Origin: Pseudomonas mendocina
Lineage (GTDB): Bacteria > Pseudomonadota > Gammaproteobacteria > Pseudomonadales > Pseudomonadaceae
Assembly: GCF_900636545.1 (NCBI RefSeq)
Contig: NZ_LR134290.1
Span: 4,092,001 to 4,156,000 of the forward strand
Direction of reading: 5' to 3'
DNA: 64,000 nucleotides
How positions within the stretch are numbered: the stretch's first letter is position 1; the number at the start of each line of letters is the position of its first letter. The position numbers were made by a program, and so were the translations under genes. Of the stretch, positions 9,106 through 20,489 are shown piece after piece. The notes beneath the pieces are model-generated. The model saw only the letters and a program-made list of their open reading frames with translations. It was not told where the DNA came from and did not search any database.

Positions 9106-11256
9106 ATGAAGTTCAAGTCGATCCAGTTTTCAGTCGCTCTCCTCGCCGGCACCAGTGTGCTCGCGGTGGTGGTGGCGTTGGTGCTTTACGCGCTGTTCGC
9201 CAGCGGACGAACCCAAAGCCTGGTGCAAGAACGAACCCAAGCGTTACTGGAACAAGTCATCGAACAGCGCCTGTATGCGATGGCGCAAGCGCAGGTCAGC
9301 CAGATTCAACGCGAACTGGAAGCTCCCTTGCAGATAACCGCCGATCTGGCACGCGCCAACGCCATGCTTGGCATGACCGACGATAACGGTAGCCCGCTGC
9401 TCAGCATCAGCCGCGAGGAGCTGGCCAACCTGGTGCGTGAAACCACGGCGCAGAATCCGAAGCTGCTTGGCAGCTACTTGGGTTGGGAACCGAACGTCTT
9501 CGACGCCAGCGACGACATCTATGCCGGCAGCAAGGAAAACGGCTACGACGGCACCGGCCGCTTCCTACCCTGGTGGTATCGCAATGCCGATGGCAGCCTC
9601 GGTGTCGACTCCATCGGCTCGATGGAAAGCGAGAAACTGCTGCCCACAGGCGTGCGTGAGGGCGAATACTACCTATGCGCCAAAGAGCGCAAGCGCCCCT
9701 GTGTGATCGATCCAGCGCCCTACGATGTCGGCGGCAAGATGACCATGCTCGCTTCCTTTACCTCGCCGATTCTGGTCAATGGCGAATTCCGTGGCATTGC
9801 TGGCGCAGACCTGGCGGTCAATTTCATCCAGGACCTGCTGGTCAAGGCCGATGCTCAGCTCTACGACGGTGCCGGAGAGATGGCACTGATTGCCAGCAAT
9901 GGTCGCCTGGTCGCTGCGACCAAGGCTCCGGACAAGCTCGGTGAGCCGGCCACGGTGCTGCTCGACGCCAACGAGGTGAGCAATCTCGGCAAGTTGCAGC
10001 CGGGCCAACCTCTTTACTCCATCGATGCCCAGGACGACCCGGAGCACAGCCATATCGAGCTGTACCTCAGTTTCAATATCGGCCAGAGCGATACACGCTG
10101 GGTATTGATGCTGGTACTGCCGCAGAAGGCAGTGCTGGCCGACCTATACCAGTTGCAGAACGACATGGCCGCGCAACGCGATGGAGACACCCTGGGCATG
10201 ACCCTGGTGGGCCTGCTGATCGCCGGCCTGGGCCTGCTGGTGATCTGGTTCGTCGGTTACGGCATCGCCCGCCCGCTGCGGCAGATGGTCGGCATGCTCG
10301 ACGATATCGCCAAGGGCGACGGTGATCTCACCGTACGCCTGCAGGTCGATCGCAAGGACGAACTGGGTCAGATCGCAGCGGGTTTCAATGCCTTCCTAAC
10401 CAAACTGCAAACCATGATTGCTTCCGTGGTGACCTCAGTGCAGCAGGTCAGCGACTCCTCCGAACACACGGCCGACATCGCCATTCGCACCAACCAGGGC
10501 ATGCAGAAGCAGTTGGCCGAGATCGAACTGGTCGCCACTGCAGTGCATGAGATGACCGCCACCGCCCAGGACGTTGCACGTAACGCCACTCACGCAGCCG
10601 AGGCAGCCAACCACGCCGACCGCGCAGCCAATCAGGGCAAGCAGGTGGTACAGGAAACATCCGCTGCCATCGCCGCGCTGGCCAGCGAGATCGGACGCGC
10701 CGTAGGCGTGGTGCAGAACCTGGCCAAGGACAGCGAGAACATCAACGCCATCCTCGTCGCCATTCGCGGCATCGCCGAGCAAACCAACCTTCTGGCGCTC
10801 AACGCAGCCATCGAGGCTGCACGAGCTGGCGAGCAGGGGCGCGGTTTTGCCGTGGTCGCCGATGAGGTGCGCAACCTGGCGCAGAAGACCCAGCAGGCCA
10901 CCGAAGAAATCCAGAGCATGATCCAGCAGCTGCAGCAGGGCACCCGCGAAGTGGTCAAGGTGATGGAACAGAGCCAGAGCAAGACCGATGACAGCGTGGA
11001 ACACGCCAACCAGGCCGCGCAGTCGCTGGAATCCATCACTCAGGCGGTGTCGGTGATCAACGACATGAACACGCAGATCGCCAGTGCAGCCGAGGAGCAG
11101 AGCGCAGTGGCCGAGGACATCAACCGCAACGTGACCAATATCGGTCAGGTCGCCAACGAAGTGGCCAGCGGTGCCGACGAAGCCAGCCAGGCCAGCGCCG
11201 AGCTGACCAAACTGGCCGAACAGCAACGCCGCCTGATCAACCAGTTCAAGGTCTAA
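9106..11256 (+). CDS. Methyl-accepting chemotaxis protein with a dCache sensor domain
   Basis: A 716-aa chemoreceptor. TM1 spans about residues 9-30. A periplasmic double-Cache domain (about 35-355) includes the PWWYRNADG segment, and TM2 spans about 368-390. HAMP and cytoplasmic signalling domains follow, with the hairpin tip [21 protein letters not shown]. The ligand is unknown: the dCache differs from the PctA-type amino-acid-binding pattern. There is no C-terminal CheR-tethering pentapeptide. The ATG at 9106 follows GGGAG. It is monocistronic. Confidence 0.93.
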   Translation: MKFKSIQFSVALLAGTSVLAVVVALVLYALFASGRTQSLVQERTQALLEQVIEQRLYAMAQAQVSQIQRELEAPLQITADLARANAMLGMTDDNGSPLLSISREELANLVRETTAQNPKLLGSYLGWEPNVFDASDDIYAGSKENGYDGTGRFLPWWYRNADGSLGVDSIGSMESEKLLPTGVREGEYYLCAKERKRPCVIDPAPYDVGGKMTMLASFTSPILVNGEFRGIAGADLAVNFIQDLLVKADAQLYDGAGEMALIASNGRLVAATKAPDKLGEPATVLLDANEVSNLGKLQPGQPLYSIDAQDDPEHSHIELYLSFNIGQSDTRWVLMLVLPQKAVLADLYQLQNDMAAQRDGDTLGMTLVGLLIAGLGLLVIWFVGYGIARPLRQMVGMLDDIAKGDGDLTVRLQVDRKDELGQIAAGFNAFLTKLQTMIASVVTSVQQVSDSSEHTADIAIRTNQGMQKQLAEIELVATAVHEMTATAQDVARNATHAAEAANHADRAANQGKQVVQETSAAIAALASEIGRAVGVVQNLAKDSENINAILVAIRGIAEQTNLLALNAAIEAARAGEQGRGFAVVADEVRNLAQKTQQATEEIQSMIQQLQQGTREVVKVMEQSQSKTDDSVEHANQAAQSLESITQAVSVINDMNTQIASAAEEQSAVAEDINRNVTNIGQVANEVASGADEASQASAELTKLAEQQRRLINQFKV

Positions 11257-11323
11257 GGGGCTGCACCATCGGCAGAGGCGCGGCTCTCGCATCGGTCATG
11301 GTGCAACGACATCTTAAGCAGGC

Positions 11324-11941
11324 TCAAGCTGGGGTCAGGCACTCTGGCGCGTCCAGCTTCGGGTCGTTGACCAGCGTTGCCAGCGCGCGCTCGCGCAACG
11401 CTATCTGCGGTTTGGCCAGCAACGCAGCCAACTGTTCGGGCGGCGTATCGTTGCTCAGCCATAGCGCCTGCTGGTGCTCGTCGAGAATCAGCGGCCGACG
11501 TAGCGTCGCGGCCTCCTGAGTAATCAGCGCCACGCTCAGGTATTCGTGCCCGCCGACCGGATACACCTCCCATAGCGCCGCGAAATACATCAGCGAATCG
11601 CCATTGGTCATCCAGTACGGTCGCTTGCGTGTCGCACCACGCCACTCGTAGAAACCATTGGCCGGCAGCAGGCCGCGACGCAGGCGAAAAGGCTCGCGAA
11701 ACATTGGTTGCTCGGCAAGGGTTTCGGCGCGGGCATGGGCGGGTGTCTTGGACAAGTCCTTGAGCCAGGCGGGCGTCAGCCCCCAGCGCGCCGCAGCTGC
11801 CTGCGGTCCATTATCGCCACCGCGTAGCATCAGTACCTGGCCGTTGGGCGCCAGGTTCCAGTGCGGTTTCTGATCAGCAGGGAAGCCGGGCAACGCCGCA
11901 AAAGCCGGCGACCAGCGAAACAGGGCGTAACGTCCACACAT
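11324..11941 (-). CDS. SRAP-domain protein (YedK/HMCES-like) with substituted active-site residues
   Basis: A 205-aa SOS-response-associated-peptidase fold protein. Family members crosslink to abasic sites in ssDNA through Cys2. Seen here: MCGRY with Cys2, the WNLAP segment (28-32), ARAET (70-74) and the GFYEW glutamate (Glu99). The residue that is Asn in the canonical N-A-R motif is His69, and the canonical His before RRP is replaced (Thr146-Leu147 precede RRP). So two of the four catalytic positions deviate. It may be a divergent, short subfamily or have altered chemistry. Confidence 0.88.
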   Translation of the reverse strand: MCGRYALFRWSPAFAALPGFPADQKPHWNLAPNGQVLMLRGGDNGPQAAAARWGLTPAWLKDLSKTPAHARAETLAEQPMFREPFRLRRGLLPANGFYEWRGATRKRPYWMTNGDSLMYFAALWEVYPVGGHEYLSVALITQEAATLRRPLILDEHQQALWLSNDTPPEQLAALLAKPQIALRERALATLVNDPKLDAPECLTPA

Positions 11942-11968
11942 GAAACGACTCGACAGACAGGGGGCGCG

Positions 11969-12229
11969 TCAACAGAGCAACACACCCTGGAAAGACTCTG
12001 GCTCATCGCCAGGCACAGGTTGCGCGGCATTGTACTCAGCGATCAGCGTTCGTGCCCGCTCCGCCTCTGAGTCGGCGACAACCAGACCGAGCAAACCACA
12101 GGCCGGCAACTCCCCCACCGCACCGACCAGATGCTGACCGAGCAGATGCACCTCGATACCTTCGCTGGCCAGCATGTCCACCAGCATCTGCCCTTCCAGC
12201 AGATTTTCCGGCTCATAGATTCGTTGCAT
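11969..12229 (-). CDS. DUF2007 family small protein (putative signal-transducing protein)
   Basis: An 86-aa cytoplasmic protein beginning MQRIYEPENLLEGQMLVDMLASEGIEV, the DUF2007 pattern; these ferredoxin-like-fold proteins are of unknown function. The start overlaps the stop of the upstream CPXCG gene (TGATG), indicating translational coupling. A longer open frame to 12307 overlaps that gene and is rejected. Confidence 0.85.
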   Translation of the reverse strand: MQRIYEPENLLEGQMLVDMLASEGIEVHLLGQHLVGAVGELPACGLLGLVVADSEAERARTLIAEYNAAQPVPGDEPESFQGVLLC

Positions 12230-12411
12230 CAGTCGTTCTCCGCGCGCACGTCCAGTTCCCATTCGACCCCATCCGTACGCAGCTCGAACTCGATCGGCCG
12301 GCAGCATACCGGGCAGTCCTCGATATAGGACTGATCACCGCCCGACAGATCGAGCAACGCCTCGGCCGGCTCACCGCAATAGGGGCAATGATACGACTCG
12401 CTTTCCAGCAT
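12229..12411 (-). CDS. CPXCG-motif cysteine-rich protein
   Basis: A 60-aa protein with a zinc-ribbon pattern: CPYCGE near residue 9 and CPVCCRPIEF near residue 33, giving two C-x-x-C pairs. It matches the conserved CPXCG family of unknown function common in gammaproteobacteria. The start was chosen at MLESESYHC, just before the first cysteine pair. It overlaps the DUF2007 gene by one base, so the two form an operon. Confidence 0.85.
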   Translation of the reverse strand: MLESESYHCPYCGEPAEALLDLSGGDQSYIEDCPVCCRPIEFELRTDGVEWELDVRAEND

Positions 12412-12511
12412 CGCGGCCTCCTTGTGACTTGGCGTTATAATCGCCGGTCTACTGCTCACTCTGTTAAGCAGACATCACTTCAACCTTAGCCGTTCCAGAA
12501 CACAAGAGAAC

Positions 12512-13675
12512 ATGATGGGCGCATTCGATGCCATCCGACCCTATGCCGATGCAGAAGTACGCCCCGTACTGGCGCGCCTGCTCGCCGACCCGGCGTTTCT
12601 CGGCACCCTTACCCGCTTTCGTTTCCCGCGACTGGCCGGGCCACTGGGCTGGCTGCTCAAGCCGCTGATCGCAGCGCGCCTGCGCAGCGAATTCGCCAGT
12701 ATTGATTCGGTCGCCAAATTGCAGGCGAGGATCGAGCCCTATATCGATCGAACCATCGAGCATGCCAGCGACGGCATCAGCTACTCCGGCCTGGAACACC
12801 TGCAGCCTGGAAAACCTTATCTGTATCTGGCCAATCACCGCGATATCGTCATGGACCCGGCCTTCGTCAACTACGCCGTCTTCCATGCCGGCCTGCAAAC
12901 GCCGCGCATCGCCATCGGCGATAACCTGCTGCAGCGCCCCTTCGTCAGCGACCTGATGCGCCTGAACAAGAGCTTCATCGTGCACCGTTCGATCAGCGGC
13001 CGACGCGAGAAGCTGGCGGCTTATCAGTTGCTCTCGGCCTATATCAACCATTCGATCCGCGAAGACGGCGAATCGATCTGGATCGCCCAGGCCGAAGGCC
13101 GTGCCAAGGACGGAGACGACCGCACCGACTCGGCCATCCTCAAGATGTTCCACATGAGCCGCAAGGACGAGCCGTTTGCTGAGGTGATCGACTCGCTGAA
13201 TCTGATCCCCGTGTCGATCAGTTATGAATACGACCCCTGCGACCTGGCCAAAGCCCGCGAGCTGAGCGTACGCGCCGCCACCGGCAGCTACACCAAGGCG
13301 CCTGGCGAGGACGACGCCAGCATTGCCCTTGGCATCACCGGCTACAAGGGCCGTGTGCACCTGCACTTCGGCCCGCCGGTAGCAGGCCTGGAGGACACCA
13401 AGCAGTTGGCCCAGGAGATGGACCGCCGCATTCTCGGCCAATACCGTCTGTTCCCGGTGCACTACCTGGCCTACGCCATGTGGGAAGGTCGCGAAGCCGA
13501 GCTGAACGTGCCGGCGGCAAGCGAGTTGTTCCCGGCCGCAGAACTGGCCAAGGCCGAAGCCGAGTGGCAGAAGCGCCTGGCCGCCTGCAGCGCCGAAGAA
13601 AAGCCGTTCCTGATCCTGCAGTACGCCAATCCGGTACGAAATCAGTATCGAGTCAAGGCGGGGCTGCCGCTGTAA
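12512..13675 (+). CDS. 1-acylglycerol-3-phosphate acyltransferase-like protein
   Basis: A 387-aa glycerolipid acyltransferase-type protein. The block YLANHRDIVMDPAF (His109, Asp115) is the catalytic motif. It has five residues between His and Asp (HX5D) rather than the usual four. A second conserved block, IWIAQAEGRAKDG, corresponds to the substrate-phosphate-binding motif. The family transfers acyl chains to glycerophospholipid precursors at the inner membrane. It is longer than PlsC (about 245 aa) and its exact substrate is unknown. It is divergent from the CPXCG/DUF2007 pair and followed by a terminator. Confidence 0.85.
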   Translation: MMGAFDAIRPYADAEVRPVLARLLADPAFLGTLTRFRFPRLAGPLGWLLKPLIAARLRSEFASIDSVAKLQARIEPYIDRTIEHASDGISYSGLEHLQPGKPYLYLANHRDIVMDPAFVNYAVFHAGLQTPRIAIGDNLLQRPFVSDLMRLNKSFIVHRSISGRREKLAAYQLLSAYINHSIREDGESIWIAQAEGRAKDGDDRTDSAILKMFHMSRKDEPFAEVIDSLNLIPVSISYEYDPCDLAKARELSVRAATGSYTKAPGEDDASIALGITGYKGRVHLHFGPPVAGLEDTKQLAQEMDRRILGQYRLFPVHYLAYAMWEGREAELNVPAASELFPAAELAKAEAEWQKRLAACSAEEKPFLILQYANPVRNQYRVKAGLPL

Positions 13676-13687
13676 GTGCACCGGTAT

Positions 13688-13726
13688 AAACGAAAACGGC
13701 AGCCATCAGGCTGCCGTTTTCGTTTA
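13688..13726. terminator. Bidirectional Rho-independent terminator
   Basis: Arms AAACGAAAACGGCAGCC and GGCTGCCGTTTTCGTTT, a perfect 17-bp stem with a short loop. It lies between the acyltransferase gene and the convergent small membrane-protein gene. Confidence 0.9.
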
Positions 13727-13736
13727 TCGCTCAGCA

Positions 13737-14012
13737 TCAAAGCCGCGTGCTGAACCAGGACAACAGCAGGGCCGTGACCAGGCAAATGGCGCCGAAACGA
13801 TAGAAGAAGCGATTGATGCGCACGGTACGTTCATCCTGCACTTCACTTTCGTCCAGGCCACCTTGAGCCAGCACGCGCGCCATGCCGCGCTGCTCGCGCA
13901 GGCGGGTCATCAGGCACAGCCAGCCACCGGCCACGGCAAAGAACAGCGCCAGCGAATTCACCGCCCCGGCCGGATGAGCGAGGAACAGCGACCACAACAC
14001 CTGGAGCGACAT
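13737..14012 (-). CDS. Small inner-membrane protein, function unknown
   Basis: A 91-aa protein with three hydrophobic segments: residues 1-15, about 18-36 and about 72-88. A charged middle contains REQRGMARVLAQGGLDESEVQDERTVRINRFF. The ATG at 14012 has GAGGTG 6 nt upstream. No recognised domain. It ends at the bidirectional terminator shared with the acyltransferase. Confidence 0.75.
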   Translation of the reverse strand: MSLQVLWSLFLAHPAGAVNSLALFFAVAGGWLCLMTRLREQRGMARVLAQGGLDESEVQDERTVRINRFFYRFGAICLVTALLLSWFSTRL

Positions 14013-14284
14013 ACAACACCTCAAGAACAGCATGGTGCAGTGAGCGCGTCACCGCACCAGAATGGGGATTTCGGCTGAAACAGGTGCGCCTCAGCCCCCG
14101 AAAAGTCGTCGCGCAGTGTACTGAAATCCCGCGTTTATAAGGTTCGTTTCCGACGAACGCAGCCCGCTATCCCGAAATCGTCTGAAAACTGTCATATGCC
14201 TGGCCTAGGGTTTGTATCTCTCACAGTGACCAAACAGTCACGACTGTGCTGGAGCCAAACCTCAATGTCCGTGGAGGACCCGCC

Positions 14285-14491
14285 ATGCTCAATTCACAAC
14301 CGCTGGATCGCGATTACCTGATCGACTCGCTGGATGAAGTGGACGCCGTGGTCGACGAACTATCCTTCAACGTGCAGGACCAGCACTGGCTGGTGTACTG
14401 CGCACTGGGTGGCCATGAGCATTACGATCTGCCGGACATCGACAACCGTACCGGCATGAGCCTGCCGGAGTTCTACGCCGAAGCCGCGTGA
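14285..14491 (+). CDS. Small acidic hypothetical protein
   Basis: A 68-aa acidic cytoplasmic protein (MLNSQPLDRDYLIDSLDEVD...). No recognised family. Support for being real: GTGGAGG 8 nt before the ATG, codon use matching the genome, and a strong terminator right after the stop. A His- and Asp-rich stretch, GGHEHYDLPDIDNRTG, occupies its second half. Confidence 0.75.
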   Translation: MLNSQPLDRDYLIDSLDEVDAVVDELSFNVQDQHWLVYCALGGHEHYDLPDIDNRTGMSLPEFYAEAA

Positions 14492-14506
14492 AGAGCCAAG
14501 GCAAAT

Positions 14507-14537
14507 GAAAACGCCCCGCAATGCGGGGCGTTTTTTA
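14507..14537. terminator. Rho-independent terminator
   Basis: Stem AAAACGCCCCGCA/TGCGGGGCGTTTT with a T run. It follows the 68-aa gene and faces the convergent YajG lipoprotein gene, so it may serve both. Confidence 0.9.
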
Positions 14538-14552
14538 TAGCGGCGCTACGAA

Positions 14553-15137
14553 TTACTGCAGCAGGACCTGGCCGATCGTCGGGTCCTTGAAGGCGCGAGT
14601 CAGCGCATCGCTGAGCACGTCACCCACCAGCTTGGTATTGGTCTGCTGATTCGGCGCAGTGCCGAAGCGCTGATTCAGCGAGGCGCCGTACCGGCCGGTG
14701 TAGCGGCGGCTACCGCCCTGTACATCGGCACGGATCGAAGCGGAGATGTCTGCCTCGGTGACATACATGCCCTCTTTCGGCGACTGGTACTTCAGGTCCG
14801 CCAGAGTGATGGTCAGTTGCGGCGCGTTGTAAGCGTTGGGCGACGGGGTGAAGCCGAGCAACCGTACGGCCGCCTCGGCCTCGGCCTGCAGCTTCGGCAG
14901 CACGTGCTCAGCACTGACGCTGATCGAACTGGTTTCAGGATACAGGCCGCCGCGAGTGCCAAGCACCGGCGAAGGACGACCATCGACCACCCGCACCACT
15001 ACCGGCTGCCCCTGCCCCACTGGGGTCAGCGAGCTGGTGAGCTTGGGTTGCGGGGTGAGTTGCTGAGGGCTGAGGGCGCAACCGGCCAGCGTCAAGCTGG
15101 TGGCAGCGAGCAAGGCGATCAACGCACGGTGCAGCAT
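14553..15137 (-). CDS. YajG family lipoprotein
   Basis: A 194-aa lipoprotein: the signal peptide ends in LTLAGC, followed by the YajG-type periplasmic domain (VVRVVDGRPSPVLGTRGG, LTITLADLKYQSP). Function is unknown. The second of two close ATGs (15137) is chosen because GGAGAG lies 6 nt before it; at the first ATG (15143) the spacing would be zero. Confidence 0.87.
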   Translation of the reverse strand: MLHRALIALLAATSLTLAGCALSPQQLTPQPKLTSSLTPVGQGQPVVVRVVDGRPSPVLGTRGGLYPETSSISVSAEHVLPKLQAEAEAAVRLLGFTPSPNAYNAPQLTITLADLKYQSPKEGMYVTEADISASIRADVQGGSRRYTGRYGASLNQRFGTAPNQQTNTKLVGDVLSDALTRAFKDPTIGQVLLQ

Positions 15138-15301
15138 GCTCATCTCTCCGAGTGAGGTAAAAGTGGCCGGCAGTATACCCAGCGCGGCCTGAGGCCGACA
15201 GTAGTGCAGGCTAAGACCGCTGGCAGACCGTTGCGGTTCCTGTCATCAGGCTGTCACCACGCCCAGGCATAAAGACAGTGTCACTCGCTGGAGCCTTCGC
15301 C

Positions 15302-15532
15302 ATGCTGTTGCGCCGCCTTTTCAGCCGCTCTCGTCCGATGCGCCATTTTGCCCTGATCGATGCCCAGGGACTCTGTCGCGCCCTGCGCCAGATGCAGGAA
15401 CAGCCGAGCCAAGCGGGCTGGGTGGAAGTGCGCGAGCCGAACCTCTCCTGGCTCGGCGCCCCCCTGCCCGCCGGAGCGCGCATTACACCGGTCGTCACAC
15501 ACGCACGCGCCGCTCGCCCGTTGGCGGCCTGA
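15302..15532 (+). CDS. Small hypothetical protein
   Basis: A 76-aa basic protein (MLLRRLFSRSRPMRHFALIDAQGLCRALRQ...) with no recognised domain. It has TGGAG about 8 nt before the ATG and Pseudomonas-like codon use. It precedes the long leader of mqo. Existence is moderately supported; function unknown. Confidence 0.6.
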   Translation: MLLRRLFSRSRPMRHFALIDAQGLCRALRQMQEQPSQAGWVEVREPNLSWLGAPLPAGARITPVVTHARAARPLAA

Positions 15533-15995
15533 CCGGTGGAAGAATAAAAGTCACGCAGGGGCGACCAATTTCCCCTCATTCACCGTTATAATCGCGCCCC
15601 GATTATAAGGACGTCTCCTGATCGGGCCGCACGACCTCGCCGATGCAACGTCATCGCCCCGCCTCAGAGAGTCGCCCACTTCGAGCTGCCGAGTCAGGCC
15701 AGCCGCTTTTTAGCCCATATGCAGAGCCAATGGCAGCCATGCATCGCATGTTTGCATGGGCAAAAGCGCGCCGAGGCAGTCGAGCTTTTGAGGTTCACCG
15801 CTCCAAAAGAGCGTGAAAAAACGGTTTTTACAAACTTCACAAGAGTGTGGCGAACAGATGAACAGTTTTGCGTCCGCAAATCCCAGCCTTGACCCTCCCC
15901 GCCGAACGACAGGGCATCACGCCTGAGTCTGCCGGTCTAGCCCTTAAAGGCCGAACGGCCGTCCATCTGGTGCAGTTTTTCTTGGAGAGAGGTTA
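15533..15995 (+). other. Long intergenic leader upstream of mqo
   Basis: A 463-bp stretch without a convincing gene. A TATAAT box lies in CCGTTATAATCGCGCC near 15585-15592, and another ATTATAAGG follows at about 15602. The rest is a long presumptive 5' untranslated region ending in GGAGAGAGG before the mqo ATG. No known riboswitch was recognised. Confidence 0.5.
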
Positions 15996-17492
15996 ATGGC
16001 GCATAACGATTACCAAAGCGTAGATGTGGTGCTGGTTGGCGCTGGCATCATGAGCGCGACCCTGGGCGTACTGCTCAAGGAACTCAACCCTGGCATCACC
16101 CTGGAAGTGGTGGAACTGCGCGAGTCCGGTGCGGTGGAAAGCTCCAACCCCTGGAACAACGCCGGTACCGGTCACGCCGCACTGTGCGAGCTGAACTACA
16201 CCCCGGAAGGCGCAGATGGCAGCATCGACATCAAGAAGTCGGTGAACATCAATGCCCAGTTCGAAGAGACCAAGCAGTTCTGGGCCTACCTGATCGATAA
16301 GGGTGCAATCAACGCGCCGAAGACCTTCATCAACCCGGTTCCGCACATGAGCTTCGTGCGCGGCAACAGCGGTATCGCCTTCCTCAAGAAGCGGTTCGAG
16401 GCACTGCGTCAGCATCACGCCTTCACCGAGATGGAATACACCGAGGATCGTGCCACCATCGCCGAATGGGCGCCCCTGCTGATACCGGGTCGTGACACCA
16501 GCGAGCCGCTGGCGATGACCCGCGTACAGGCAGGCACCGACGTCAACTTCGGTGCGGTTACCGAGCAGATGCTCGCCTACCTGACCAAACAGCCCAACGC
16601 CAAGGTCACCTGCAACCAGAAAGTCACCGACCTCAAGCGCGACGGTGAAGGCTGGCTGGTGGATATCAAGGACACCCGCTCCGGCGCCACGCGCAAGGTC
16701 AAGAGCAAGTTCGTCTTTCTCGGCGCTGGCGGCGGCGCACTGCCGCTGCTGCAACTGTCGGGCATCCCCGAAGGCAAAGGCTTCGGCGGCTTCCCGGTCA
16801 GCGGCCAGTGGCTGCGCTGCGACAACCCGGAAATCGTCAAGCAGCATCAGGCCAAGGTTTACAGCCAGGCTGCGGTGGGTTCGCCGCCGATGTCCGTGCC
16901 GCACCTCGATACCCGCGTGGTGGATGGCAAGAAGTCCCTGCTGTTCGGCCCCTACGCCGGCTTCACCACCAAGTTCCTCAAGCACGGCTCGTTCCTCGAC
17001 CTGCCGCTGTCGGTGCGCCCCAACAACCTCGGCCCGATGCTGGCGGTGGCGCGCGACAACATGGACCTGACCCGCTACCTGATCAAGGAAGTGATGCAGT
17101 CCGAAGCGCAACGCCTGGAAACCCTGCGCGGCTTCTACCCGGAGGCCAAGGCCGAGGACTGGCGCCTGGAAGTGGCTGGCCAGCGCGTGCAGATCATCAA
17201 GAAGGACGCCAAGAGCGGCGGCATCCTGCAGTTCGGTACCGAGCTGGTAGCGGCTGCAGACGGCACCATCGCTGCTCTGCTCGGCGCCTCGCCGGGCGCT
17301 TCAGTGACCGTGTCGATCATGCTCGACCTGATTCGCCGCTGCTTTCCCGAGCAGGCCAAGAGCGAAGGCTGGCGTACCAAGCTGGACGAAATCTTCCCGG
17401 CCATGGCCGACGTCCTGTCCAAGGATGCCGAGCGCTACCATGAGGTGCAGACGCAATCGAACAAGCGCCTGCAACTGGACATACCTAGCTGA
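15996..17492 (+). CDS. mqo: Malate:quinone oxidoreductase
   Basis: A 498-aa FAD-dependent peripheral membrane enzyme that oxidises malate to oxaloacetate and passes electrons to quinone in the TCA cycle. The FAD-binding motif [14 protein letters not shown] is at about residues 10-24. The family blocks [22 protein letters not shown] and NVNFGA-like [12 protein letters not shown] are present. Length is standard. The RBS GGAGAGAGG precedes the ATG, and a terminator follows. Confidence 0.96.
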   Translation: MAHNDYQSVDVVLVGAGIMSATLGVLLKELNPGITLEVVELRESGAVESSNPWNNAGTGHAALCELNYTPEGADGSIDIKKSVNINAQFEETKQFWAYLIDKGAINAPKTFINPVPHMSFVRGNSGIAFLKKRFEALRQHHAFTEMEYTEDRATIAEWAPLLIPGRDTSEPLAMTRVQAGTDVNFGAVTEQMLAYLTKQPNAKVTCNQKVTDLKRDGEGWLVDIKDTRSGATRKVKSKFVFLGAGGGALPLLQLSGIPEGKGFGGFPVSGQWLRCDNPEIVKQHQAKVYSQAAVGSPPMSVPHLDTRVVDGKKSLLFGPYAGFTTKFLKHGSFLDLPLSVRPNNLGPMLAVARDNMDLTRYLIKEVMQSEAQRLETLRGFYPEAKAEDWRLEVAGQRVQIIKKDAKSGGILQFGTELVAAADGTIAALLGASPGASVTVSIMLDLIRRCFPEQAKSEGWRTKLDEIFPAMADVLSKDAERYHEVQTQSNKRLQLDIPS

Positions 17493-17502
17493 TCAGCAGG
17501 TA

Positions 17503-17533
17503 TGAAAAAACCGCCCCTCGGGGCGGTTTTTTA
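17503..17533. terminator. Bidirectional Rho-independent terminator
   Basis: AAAAAACCGCCCCTCGGGGCGGTTTTTT: a perfect stem with symmetric A/T runs between mqo and the convergent creA. Confidence 0.92.
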
Positions 17534-17548
17534 TGGGTGCCGTTCGGG

Positions 17549-18010
17549 CTACTGCTGCCCCCAGGGCAGGATCGGAATGGCCGTCACCGCATTCTGCGGG
17601 CTGCCCTCGATGACCCGGTCGCTGTAGACCAGGTACACCAGGGTATTGCGCTTGGCGTCGAAGAAACGCACCACCTGCATGGTCTTGAACACCAGCGAGG
17701 TGCGCTCCTTGAACACTTCCTCGCCGTCCTCGAGCTTGCCCTTGAAGGCAATAGGGCCGACCTGACGGCAGGCAATCGAAGCCTCGGCGCGATCCTCGGC
17801 CAACCCAAGACCACCTTTCACACCACCGGTCTTGGCCCGTGACAGGTAGCAGGTCACGCCCGCCACCTTGGGATCATCGAAGGCCTCGACGACGATCTTG
17901 TCGTTTGGACCGACCCACTTGAACACTGTAGACACTTCGCCGATGGTTTCGGCCAGTGCTAGGCCGGGCAGCATCAGTAGCCCCAACAACACTCCCTTGA
18001 ACGGACGCAT
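17549..18010 (-). CDS. creA: CreA family periplasmic protein
   Basis: A 153-aa exported protein: signal peptide about residues 1-20 (LPGLALA), then the CreA domain with [34 protein letters not shown] and two cysteines that could form a disulfide. The family is widespread and functionally uncharacterised. It starts 9 nt after the end of proB and is likely the distal gene of a proB-creA unit. Confidence 0.93.
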   Translation of the reverse strand: MRPFKGVLLGLLMLPGLALAETIGEVSTVFKWVGPNDKIVVEAFDDPKVAGVTCYLSRAKTGGVKGGLGLAEDRAEASIACRQVGPIAFKGKLEDGEEVFKERTSLVFKTMQVVRFFDAKRNTLVYLVYSDRVIEGSPQNAVTAIPILPWGQQ

Positions 18011-18019
18011 ACATGCTCC

Positions 18020-19138
18020 TTAGACGAGGATCAGATTGTCGCGATGCACCAGTTCCGGCTCATCGACATAGCCCAGCAGCCCCTCGATGGCATCGGACGG
18101 CTTGCCGATGATCTTCTGCGCCTCCAGTGCACTGTAGTTGACCAGGCCACGTGCCACTTCGCGGCCGTCCGGAGCGACGCAAACCACCATTTCGCCGCGG
18201 CGGAAACTGCCCTGCACGGCCTTCACGCCCACCGGCAGCAGGCTCTTGCGGTCCTGGCTCAACGCCTTCACTGCACCAGCGTCCAGCACCAGGGTACCGC
18301 GGGTCTGCAGGTGGCCGGCCAGCCACTGTTTGCGTGCCGCCAGCAGGCCACGCTCGGGGGCCAGCAAAGTACCCAGGCGCTCGCCGGCCTTGAGACGAGC
18401 CAAGACCTGCTCGATGGCACCGCCGACGATGACAGTGTGCGCACCGGAACGCGCCGCCAGGCGCGAAGCGCGCAGCTTGGTCTGCATGCCGCCACGCCCC
18501 AGCGCACCACCAACGCCACCGGCCACGGCATCCAGCGCCGGATCATCGGCACGCGCTTCGAAAATCAGCTCGGCATCCGGATTGTGCCGCGGATCGGCGG
18601 TGTACATGCCGTCGCGATCGGTGAGGATTACCAGTAAATCGGCCTCCACCAGGTTGGCCACCAGTGCGGCCAGCGTGTCGTTGTCGCCGAAGCGGATCTC
18701 ATCGGTAACCACGGTATCGTTCTCGTTGATCACCGGCACAACGTCGAGGTCGACCAGGGTGCGCAGGGTGCTGCGCGCATTGAGGTAGCGCTTGCGGTCG
18801 GAGAGATCGTCGTGAGTCAGGAGAATCTGCGCGGTGCGCCGGCCATGCTCAGCGAAACTCGACTCCCAGGCCTGCACCAGAACCATCTGGCCAATGGCCG
18901 CAGCCGCCTGCAGCTCATGCATCGCGCTAGGTCGGCTGGTCCAGCCCAGACGGCTCATGCCAGCCGCCACAGCGCCGGAGGACACCAGCACCAATTCGAC
19001 ACCCTGTTCGCGCAGGGCCACCATCTGCTTGACCCAAACCGCCATGGCTGCACGATCCAGGCCACGCCCGTCAGCGGTCAGCAGCGCACTGCCGATCTTC
19101 ACCACCCAGCGCCGTGCGCCGGTCACCTTGTCACGCAT
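18020..19138 (-). CDS. proB: Glutamate 5-kinase
   Basis: A 372-aa enzyme for the first step of proline synthesis, phosphorylating glutamate to gamma-glutamyl phosphate. The N-terminal amino-acid kinase domain (about 1-260) shows [27 protein letters not shown] and [11 protein letters not shown]-terminal PUA domain follows (about 280-365). The length is that of the two-domain form. It lies downstream of cgtA, separated by a terminator. Confidence 0.96.
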   Translation of the reverse strand: MRDKVTGARRWVVKIGSALLTADGRGLDRAAMAVWVKQMVALREQGVELVLVSSGAVAAGMSRLGWTSRPSAMHELQAAAAIGQMVLVQAWESSFAEHGRRTAQILLTHDDLSDRKRYLNARSTLRTLVDLDVVPVINENDTVVTDEIRFGDNDTLAALVANLVEADLLVILTDRDGMYTADPRHNPDAELIFEARADDPALDAVAGGVGGALGRGGMQTKLRASRLAARSGAHTVIVGGAIEQVLARLKAGERLGTLLAPERGLLAARKQWLAGHLQTRGTLVLDAGAVKALSQDRKSLLPVGVKAVQGSFRRGEMVVCVAPDGREVARGLVNYSALEAQKIIGKPSDAIEGLLGYVDEPELVHRDNLILV

Positions 19139-19184
19139 GATCTTCCAACCTTAGCCAGAAAACGATGGGGCCCACCCCACCTAC

Positions 19185-19212
19185 AAAAACGCCGCAATTA
19201 AGCGGCGTTGAA
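19185..19212 (-). terminator. Rho-independent terminator downstream of cgtA
   Basis: Read on the minus strand: AACGCCGC stem, 6-nt loop, GCGGCGTT and a T run. It lies between the cgtA stop and the proB start, so proB probably has its own promoter or depends on partial read-through. Confidence 0.85.
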
Positions 19213-19219
19213 AATTTGC

Positions 19220-20467
<1,248 letters not shown>

Positions 20468-20489
20468 TCAACAAAACAACGTAAAGGCC

